A stretch of 64,000 bases of DNA from Brassica napus (taxonomy: Eukaryota > Streptophyta > Magnoliopsida > Brassicales > Brassicaceae), in NCBI RefSeq assembly GCF_020379485.1, contig NC_063444.1:5342652-5406651 (forward strand), read 5' to 3'. Shown piece after piece: positions 55,701 to 64,000 of the stretch (position 1 is its first letter; every line of letters begins with the position of its first letter). Below the pieces are notes generated by a model that searched no databases, was not told the origin of the DNA, and worked only from the letters and a program-made list of their open reading frames with translations. Position numbers and translations under genes: made by a program.

Positions 55701-58700
55701 TTTGAATAAATACTTTATAGACCCAACTTGGTTGCACCACTCAACGTTAATGTGAGCTCTATAAAGGAGAGATAATTGCCGGTTGTAAGGAATAACATAT
55801 CGATTGTCACATCGCACTCCATTTTTCAGAACATAATTTTCTGAATGTTGACGCCTTCTGTAAACCGGAAATCCTTCTTTATTAATACTGGTCGTCTCAG
55901 AAAATGATTTAGGATATGACTTAGAGCAACGGCCATTCTCCATGCATGGTGAATTCATATTAGCTGCTCCACATGGTCCATGAATCATCGTATCCTTAAT
56001 GATCTCAAAAAGTTCTGGTTCTTCCTTTTTATTAGGAATCTCAGCATATATTATGTTGTCAATGTCCTCTGTTGTAGGCTGCTTGATTTTCTTCATGAAT
56101 AGGAGAATGTGAGCATGCGGTAAACCACGCTTCTGGAACTCAATTGTGTACATAGCTGTTTCACGCAAAAACAAACATTTTAGACGTCAATGAGATCAAA
56201 CATAAACTGTGTAACAACATTAAAACAAAATTTCACAGCGGACTTTAACTTACATGCGCTGGTCTCTCCCAAAATATTCTTCTTGGTTAAAGCATCCATC
56301 AATGAATCAAGTTTGATCTTGAAAATTCTACAAATAATGTCTGATCTATCTTCTGCCTTTAGCTTCCTCGCTTTCACATATCTGGTGATCTCTGGCCATT
56401 TGGGATTACACGTGAAAGTGATGAAAAGGTCTGGGAATCCGAAATGCTTGCATATTGTCATAGCATCCAAGTAATTGTTCTTCATTTATCTAGGACTCCC
56501 CACGAAAGAAGCTGGTAAAGTAAACTCAGATCCTTGCTCATTCATATCCACTTTGCCTGCATTCTCCGACTCTTTTATGGAATCATAACTATCAGATCGC
56601 AAGGAAGTTTGATTTAGCTTCAAATATCGCAGACGATTAGACTCAATTGTTGTGAAGGCATCCACCACAAATTGTTGAAATAGCCTTCTAGAATGTAGGA
56701 GACAATGAGACTCATTCTTACGTTCATGCAAGCGAAAAGCAAAGAATTGCCTCATACTGATATTAGGCTTCTTCTATTTTTTTGTAATCTTCGTTGCCCC
56801 TTTCTTAATACCGAGTCTGAATCCATCTTCTCCATACGTAAACAAAAGAGGATACTGAAGTGCAAGATAAGAAGCATGAATCTCGTTAATTCTCAACAGT
56901 TTCCCTGATTTTTGTTGTAGAACAATATCCCTTCTGTCCATATCAAGACTAAAATCTCCAGGAATAAGGGCAGCAACCTCTGAGGCAGAGGGTGTGTTAT
57001 ATGTCCTTCCGTCCTTTAACCTCTCACTAACAATCCTCATATGAAATGAATCTTCAGGATCTGTGTTGAAGCGATCTCTTGCTGATCTAAACTTTTTTAC
57101 ATATGGATTGACCTCATTCAACATCCTCATCAAAGCATCAATAATATCTTTCCTGAGATTATCCTTTTTCTTGACCTGAATTTTCTGTTTTCCAGAGCTG
57201 TAAAAATATAAGTACAAACTATGTTAGTTATAACATCTTGATGAGAGTGAGAGCTAGTCAAATAAACATTGTAATACCTTAAACATTTTGCTCTGTTTTC
57301 AACTTCATTCTCTGTGTCAACTATGTATAGGTGTCCGAATTTCGCTTCACTTCCTTCAGGTGGAGTTAAATTCCTAATTAAGTGATAGTTTTCTCCTTGT
57401 AGTTGAAACATATCAGGTCCTTTACCCTTCTTTAAAGTCCTCTGAACTTTTCCACCAAGTGAAGTGAAAGAAAAAACCATATTGTAAGGTCGTATATGTT
57501 TTTGGAAATGCCTGCTTCGTGGATCATCCCCTTCCAAAAGCTTTTTTAGAATAGTTGGTGGCTCCTTCAATAGAGGCAACTGAACTTGACCTTGTATGCA
57601 ACATAAAGAAAAAGTAGGATTCTTTGCATTTCTATGCTTGTTTAGCCGTTCTCCATACCACATTATAGCTCCACAGTGTGAACATTTGTAGTCAGGATCA
57701 CCGTCATCTAAATATTCTGCAGAAAGAAAAAAATACATTAAAACTTCTGATGTTTGTAGCAAAAAGGTAGAATGTCATATCTAAATTGAAACTGCAATCA
57801 GATTCGTTACCATTTTCTTTTAAATCTTGTTTTTTCTTCGCTGTGTAGTTTACCACTGTGGTGCCTGTAACATCAGGGCGTTGTGAATCTCCAGTTTTTT
57901 TAGTTACAACGTTTACCAGAAGCTCTACATCCACATCCGTAGGATCATCTATGTCAGATTCCTCTGTTTCTGTATCAGTATTATCTTGAGAACTACAGTC
58001 AAATACTTGTAATTCATCAGTATCTTCTATTCCTGCATATGAATAGATAATATTAATATAAATTCAAAGTGTAAAACTAAAGTGTAGGCAATTACATTAC
58101 ATCAAACCTCCAAATAAATCATTTCCAACTACAGCATCATCTTCGTATATGTTCTGAGCCGAGGCATTGCTTTTAGGTGATGGTAACTTTTCATTTTTTT
58201 CCTTAAATGTGAGATATTCGTAATATCTTTCAGTACATTACGTGTTGACCTTCTTGAAGTTGAAGCTCCTTTCTTTTGAATCCCAGGTTTAATAGAGCTG
58301 AAGCTTGTCTTTTCTAGATCCCCTGGTTTAAAATTAGTAATATGGTTGTAATGAGTATAAGTAATTAAAAGATACACGGCTTGTTTTAAGTAAAAACAGA
58401 AGTATGCAAACTTGTTAATGATGCGAAGCAAGATCTCAGCTCTGGGGTGTCTGGAACTTGTGATCTAATTTGGTCGAGACCTTGGAAACATATCAAAATT
58501 AAACTCATTATAAAGGATTTCAAGGTTAAGCGATTTGTGGTGATAAGCATGGTTGGACATGAAACACTTACCAAGGACACACCTTCGTATATTTCTTGGT
58601 GTCTGCGGTGAAAGCATGCTTATCTGGTCATATGGGGTTGTATTGCTTGGTACTTGCCGGTTTTCAAAGTTTTCAAAGAGTCTATAATATATAGAGCATA

Positions 58701-58824
58701 AAGGAATTTCTTTAAAGGCTATAGTACTTGAAGAACTGTGCCTTTGAGGTTTAACTAATGAGGTTGTCGTTTTTTCTGTTGCAGGTTCGACTCCAGTGAT
58801 TGGTTCCAGTTTTTTCCGTTTCAT
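55701..58824 (-). pseudogene. RepHel, N-terminal zinc region and Rep (HUH) domain
   Basis: On the minus strand the start ATG is at 58824 (MKRKKLEP). Short exons follow (the first 58824-58572), then a zinc-finger-like block (YKCSHCGAIMWYGE, about 57690), the Helitron N-terminal domain (RKNESHCLLHSRRLFQQFVV), motif FITFTCNPKWPE, the HUH motif GLPHAHILL (about 56115), and the first catalytic Tyr in KYLFK (55701-55715). Two in-frame stops occur: TAG at 56774-56776 and TAA at 56486-56488, the latter in the usual PRYMK block. Introns interrupt at about 56165-56255 and 57200-57275. Rep would nick and join single strands at the element ends; this copy cannot. Confidence 0.9.
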
Positions 58825-59596
58825 CTTCAGAAAATCGAGACCAAGAAATTTTCCTCGTTTCAGTAAGAGGATGAGAGAGTAGCTGAAAGAGGAGATTGGC
58901 CGTGTATGATAAATTTATTTAAGAGGTATTCTTCAATTACTTTTTCTAATTCTAGATTCATAATATATGGTTGGCTTTAATTTAGGAAAACTGTTGATAA
59001 CAATTAGGATTCTTGATATCTTTTTTTCAGTGATATACTTCTGATTTTGGTACTCTACTTTATATAACTTTAAATTGTTTTTAAAGGTCGTAGTAAATGG
59101 AGATTACAAAGGCCTGTGAAGAATAAGGAAGCATCAAAGTGTTATATGAATCAAAACTGTCTTATAGCAGGCGACTACTATGATATTGAACAGGTATGTC
59201 ATGTATAAACTCATCTTATACTTCTTTGATAGTTTGTAGGATGGTAAGAATAGGTAAACCAGACAAAATTTGGTTTAGTTAGGAGAATCGAATGGTTAGT
59301 TAGGTGGTTAGTTAGGTTAATCTATTGATTATTTAATTGAATTTTGAAGACTGGTTGTCCATTGTTTAGATGTTGAACTAATAGAATGGAAAAGTCAGAT
59401 CAAATTGTATAGAGTCTGATCTAATTATACAATCTAATTTATGGAATCATATAGGAAATCTCAATATTATTAAATATAGAAAACCAATAAAAAGCAATGC
59501 ATAAATCATAAAGTTCAGAAATAATTAAAGTAAAAAACATTATTAAACATAGGGGGGAGGGGTGGTTGATGGCGAAGTGGACACATTCTCTTGAGA
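58825..59596 (-). other. Spacer between RPA-like gene and RepHel
   Basis: This AT-rich sequence lies downstream of the RPA-like gene and upstream of the RepHel start. It should include the RPA terminator and the RepHel promoter, but no specific motif is clear. Confidence 0.45.
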
Positions 59597-62001
59597 CTAT
59601 TCCTTCTTTTCCTTCTCTTGTTTGATCATTTTGGTGCACAGCTTCTTGGAAGAAGATGATATGTCTGTTAGATCAGAATGATCTACTTTGCGCTTTGTGA
59701 TGGGAGTGGGACAATCTTCTGATGACTTCTGATCCAACATCAGAACCTAAAATTAGATCAAATTAATCAGTAAGATTGTATTATAAAAATCCAAGTTAAA
59801 ACAGACACAAAGTAAGACCAAATATAAAATTTCAAGTTAAAACAGACAAAAAAGAAGACCAAATGTAAGGCTCACGTTTTTTAATACTAATAAACTTACA
59901 GATCCAGATGACATGGTGGAAGATGTTGTGGCCATGCCAGAAAATGAGTAAGAGCCATTTTCAATACTTAGAACTTTATCTCCAGAACAAACCTCTAAAA
60001 CCACAAACGTGTCCGCTCCATTTGTAACATTATCAGAGCTTATATAAAGCCCAAAACAGAAAGACTTTCCAACCAAACTAAGAATATGTTCTGGTAGTAT
60101 CTCTGGATCTTCAATCTACAAAAAAATAGCAATATATTTATTTGTTAATATGGGTAATGTTAGTGGTTTACGCACAATTTAAACAAAATAATACCTCTTC
60201 ATAAGAGCCATCCCATAGCTCTTCAGCTTTAACTCCAACGATTGACTGACAAACAGATCCTAGCAACATTAGGTTACATGTCCCTGTGTCATCTTTCACA
60301 ACCAAATGTAGTTTGAATCTACTCAAACAAAAAAAAAATTGTATTGTTAGGGCATGTATGGGAATAAATAAGGTAATACGGGTCTAAGCTTTGAAATTAA
60401 TTACTTGGGTGACACGTTAGTGATATTGGAACGGCAGACTTCACAGCGAAACAATGGTTTATCTTTCTTTGTCATCCTCCCATAATCAACGTTGGGGAGC
60501 TTAATGACACGTTTCTGGTGCCGGTTACAACCAAAATAGAACCATGCCCAATCTGTATCTATTGCCTCAATAGAACATATTATTTTGCAAATCTCCACCT
60601 ATATTGGTTAAAAAAGAAAACGTTATGTGATTTTATGTTGATAACATTAAACCATTTGAAAAAAATTCAGAGCAGACAACATATGTACCTGATTGGCCTC
60701 ATTGACTTCTGCAATCGATTTGATCTCAGCATCATTCCAGTCATATTTAATTCTTTTACCATCCTTCTTTCCATCTTGTTTGTCCACCAGCGCAACAGAT
60801 AGATGATCATCTGACAGCCTACAAAGAATTAAGATCACACCAACATCAGTGTGTGGATATGGTTCTATAATACACACATGAAAACAACACTAAAAGAAAT
60901 CGATGTTTAACCTTTCTGTTAAATCTGTAAGTTCAGGGATCATCGGATTCAAGTAGAGGCGTGTTGCATGAAAAGCGTTTGTGATTTGTACCTCACCTAG
61001 TTAACATAGATTAAATTAGGCGCAAAAATATAGAAAAAAAGTATTTTTACACGTTTAAAAATACAATTTAAATACCTCTAAAGTCTTTGATTTTTGCAAA
61101 CCTGATCAAACAAACAATTGATTGATCTTTGTCCTCAGTAAAAGGTTCAAGTTGCTCAGCATAATTTTCCCAAAGACAACATGCAATGTTGTTTCCTCTG
61201 TAGATTAAAATGGAAAGATGATTAGTATACTAATGAAGTAGATTTATTGCTATAATAATATAATGAACAAAATGTGTTTTAGAAAACAAACTCTGTGTCA
61301 ACCAAGCGAAATTGAACCCTTTTTTGTCTTCTCCTCCAACTTGCACGGTCTGAACATCACCAAGCTCATGAACTCTGCCAATTACATCTGAGAGAAAAAG
61401 AGACACAAAGTTAATACAATTGTGATATCGTATATAAAACACACACGAATATAAAACACCAAGTTCATAAACGTGCATATGTATATGAATAGATTCGAAT
61501 TATAGATTACCTATGAGGAAATTTGGTTTTAGAGTTCCATTTTGAATTTCTTCATACTTGGCAAGAGATAGGAAATTGCTTTCATCAGCTAAATCAGAAC
61601 TCGAAACCACAGCATCGTCTGCTATAGTCATCTTGTACTTATGTTTTTTTGTTCGGTATTGACCACCAGCTGGAGATACAGATAAGTTTTGAACAACTCC
61701 CCATTTATCAATAGGTAAAGCACGTTGAAGTCGGTACATGAGACTTGGTTTGCAAGAAGCCTGAATCTTGTTTCCCTATAATAAAACAGATACGAGTAGA
61801 TTAGATTCAAACTATAATAAATAATTTATAAAGACACGAAAGTTTAAAATATAAAGTTACCAAAGCTAAAATCATCTCAAAGCTATCACCTCCGAAAGGT
61901 GTGTGTTGCTTAAATGAATGCAAACATTTGACCTGAACTCTCCAATTGTTTTTGAAAGGTCTCAATTTTGTGAAAGGAACAAAAGCCATAACGATTGACA
62001 T
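59597..62001 (-). CDS. Helitron RPA1-like single-strand DNA-binding protein
   Basis: On the minus strand the ATG at 62001 opens MAFVPFTKLRPFKNNWRVQV, the N-terminal OB fold of RPA70-like proteins carried by plant Helitrons. Exon 1 is 62001-61861 and exon 2 is 61775-61511; at least six more exons follow. They encode a second OB fold (VIGRVHELGDVQTVQVGG), the ITNAFHATRLYLNP block, and a zinc-bearing C-terminal OB fold (WFYFGCNRHQKR, then CEVCRSNITNVSPK and LHLVVKDDTGTCNLML). A basic tail (PITKRKVDHSDLTD) ends at the stop at 59597-59599. RPA binds single-stranded DNA and probably protects the strand peeled off during rolling-circle transposition. No stop was seen in the exons read. The gene lies just inside the Helitron 5' end. 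Confidence 0.82.
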
Positions 62002-62656
62002 GTTTACTATTTGGTTTTCTTTGATACGTTTTTGACGTTAAAAGGAGTGGATATATATAGTTGTGATTTGAAAGATTTGGTTAAATTGGCAAAAGTATAA
62101 AAAGATTTACTTTGTTGTGAGCTTCACGCAAAATCTGTTGATTATATTACCTTATTTATGAAATCATATTTAAAAGAGAATATCCTTTCTAACGATAAGG
62201 AATAGATTGTTTTGTAAGATTTTAAATCAGAAAATATAGATTGTATTTGTTAATTGAAACCGTGCATTAATCAAAAGTCAGCGTAGGAATAGGAAAAAAT
62301 AATAATGTTGTTTTGTTTTGGAAAAGAGATATTTTGTTATGATATTGGGCATGTAGAAATCGTTATTTAGAAAAATTTGTTTTGATTATGGAAGGATTAA
62401 AACTTCCGATTTGTTATTGAATTGGGATAAAATATTCTCAGAACAATCGTTTAAAATTGTAGGGGAGATATAACTTAATTGGGTTGGTAATAAGAGTAAC
62501 AAAATCGTATTGGACATTGGATTGGGCCATGAATCGTTAATTGCTTAAAAGATCTGATAAAAGGAGAAGTACAAAAAATTCAGTGGCATAGGTATGTAAT
62601 ATTTGTGGAAAACTAAGGGGTATTATCTTTTTGTACTTCAGTTTTAATATATTAGA
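62002..62656 (-). promoter_or_regulatory. Helitron 5' end and RPA promoter region
   Basis: On the minus strand TCTAATATATTAAAACTGAAG begins at 62656 after A, matching the usual plant Helitron 5' consensus. A TATA-like CTATATATATCC lies at about 62048-62060, about 50 bp before the RPA ATG. The rest is AT-rich. Confidence 0.7.
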
Positions 62657-64000
62657 TAATACCTCTTCATAAGAGCCATCCCATAGCTCTTCAGCTTTAA
62701 CTCCAACGATTGACTGACAAACAGATCCTAGCAACATTAGGTTACATGTCCCTGTGTCATCTTTCACAACCAAATGTAGTTTGAATCTACTCAAACAAAA
62801 AAAAATTTGTATTGTTAGGACATGTATGGGAATAAATAAGGTAATACGGGTATAAGCTTTGAAATTAATTACTTGGGTGACACGTTAGTGATATTGGAAC
62901 GGCAGACTTCACAGCGAAACAATGGTTTATCTTTCTTTGTCATCCTCCCATAATCAACGTTGGGGAGCTTAATGACACGTTTCTGGTGCCGGTTACAACC
63001 AAAATAGAACCATGCCCAATCTGTATCTATTGCCTCAATAGAACATATTATTTTGCAAATCTCCACCTATATTGGTTAAAAAAGAAAACGTTATGTGATT
63101 TTATGTTGATAACATTAAACCATTTGAAAAAAATTCAGAGCAGACAACATATGTACCTGATTGGCCTCATTGACTTCTGCAATCGATTTGATCTCAGCAT
63201 CATTCCAGTCATATTTAATTATTTTACCATCCTTCTTTCCATCTTGTTTGTCCACCAGCGCAACAGATAGATGATCATCTGACAGCCTACAAAGAATTAA
63301 GATCACACCAACATCAGTGTGTGGATATGGTTCTATAATACACACATGAAAACAACACTAAAAGAAATCGATGTTTAACCTTTCTGTTAAATCTGTAAGT
63401 TCAGGGATCATCGGATTCAAGTAGAGGCGTGTTGCATGAAAAGCGTTTGTGATTTGTACCTCACCTAGTTAACATAGATTAAATTAGGCGCAAAAATATA
63501 GAGAAAAAAGTATTTTTACACGTTTAAAAATACAATTTAAATACCTCTAAAGTCTTTGATTTTTGCAAACCTGATCAAACAAACAATTGATTGATCTTTG
63601 TCCTCAGTAAAAGGTTCAAGTTGCTCAGCATAATTTTCCCAAAGACAACATGCAATGTTGTTTCCTCTGTAGATTAAAATGGAAAGATGATTAGTATACT
63701 AATGAAGTAGATTTATTGCTATAATAATATAATGAACAAAATGTGTTTTAGAAAACAAACTCTGTGTCAACCAAGCGAAATTGAACCCTTTTTTGTCTTC
63801 TCCTCCAACTTGCACGGTCTGAACATCACCAAGCTCATGAACTCTGCCAATTACAGCTGGGAGAAAAAGAGACACAGAGTTAATACAATTGTGATATCGT
63901 ATATAAAACACACACGAATATAAAACACCAAGTTCATGAACGTGCATATGTATATGAATAGATTCGAATTATAGATTACCTATGAGGAAATTTGGTTTTA
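62657..64000 (-). pseudogene. Second Helitron RPA1-like gene, truncated
   Basis: This corresponds to 60190-61535 of the first RPA gene, exon for exon, with only scattered base changes. It includes the VIGRVHELGDVQTVQ block (about 63840), LSDDHLSVALVDKQ (63285), and the zinc-bearing fold (62870-63066). On the minus strand it stops at 62657, inside the codons after EELWDGSYEE, exactly where the Helitron 5' end begins. Its 5' exons lie right of the window. It belonged to another Helitron of the same family that received the insertion. Confidence 0.88.

Larger units (their letters stand above)
34095..62656 (-). mobile_element. Autonomous-type Helitron (RPA + RepHel), inactivated and carrying nested insertions
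   Basis: On the minus strand the 5' end is TCTAATATATTAAAACTGAAG at 62656, preceded by A. It is followed by an RPA-like gene (62001-59597), then a RepHel gene (58824-36741). The first matching 3' terminus is CTAG at 34098-34095, with a GC hairpin and a T beyond. Inside are the LTR element 37104-52200 (with the MULE) and a small Helitron 54652-55700; without them the core is about 12.4 kb. One point is unresolved: the left flank is the DC1 3' region but the right flank is another RPA gene. The 34095 end may therefore belong to an outer, near-identical Helitron into which this one inserted. Confidence 0.7.

Overview
This is a transposon-packed stretch of a plant nuclear genome, most likely from the Brassica/Raphanus part of the Brassicaceae. 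The evidence is plant-only families (DC1 Cys/His-rich proteins, RPA-bearing Helitrons, a MULE carrying a DUF1985-ULP protease gene), intron-containing genes, AT-rich spacers, and a terminal-inverted-repeat element filled with E2F-type TTTCCCGCC sites, a kind of amplification reported from Brassica. All assignments come from reading the sequence; no database search was run.

Host genes. The resident unit is a DC1-domain gene followed by a small OST5/TMEM258-like gene (a subunit of oligosaccharyltransferase). It has been tandemly duplicated. Copy A keeps only the 3' part of the OST5-like gene (10189-10866). Copy B has a 3' fragment of the DC1 gene (11352-12089) plus an OST5-like copy (12304-13194). 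Copy C has a full-length DC1 gene (17014-19014) plus an OST5-like copy (19305-22817). A further DC1 gene lies at 32127-34073. Every OST5-like copy has a frame problem, and the first DC1 gene has GTG where its sister has ATG.

Mobile elements from left to right. (1) 1-10188: a plus-strand Ty3/gypsy (Athila-like) element, of which only the 3' part is in the window, inserted into a related minus-strand element that itself sits in intron 1 of OST5-like copy A. (2) 13356-14939: a TIR element with a 27-bp minisatellite rich in E2F sites. (3) A Helitron 3' end at 16360. (4) 19564-22194: a 2.6-kb non-autonomous Helitron in intron 1 of OST5-like copy C, with an exact empty site in copy B. (5) 24025-31495: a minus-strand L1-type LINE split by a solo LTR (25692-28140) and a non-autonomous CACTA element (28469-30997). 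(6) From 34095 to the right edge: minus-strand Helitron territory. A RepHel pseudogene and an RPA gene are interrupted by a non-autonomous LTR retrotransposon (37104-52200), which itself carries a complete-looking 9.1-kb MULE (39332-48407). A 1.05-kb Helitron (54652-55700) has landed inside the Rep domain. The Helitron 5' end at 62656 cuts a second, almost identical RPA gene.

How the genes work together. The apparently intact mobile genes are those of the MULE: a MuDR-type transposase, a five-exon DUF1985-ULP1 protease gene and a small GRF zinc-finger protein. The RPA-like gene at 59597-62001 also looks intact. The RepHel gene is broken by two stop codons, a dinucleotide slip and two insertions, so this Helitron cannot move itself. 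The LTR retrotransposon around the MULE lacks pol and shares primer site, polypurine tract and RNA hairpins with the Athila-like elements, so it probably depended on that family for mobility.
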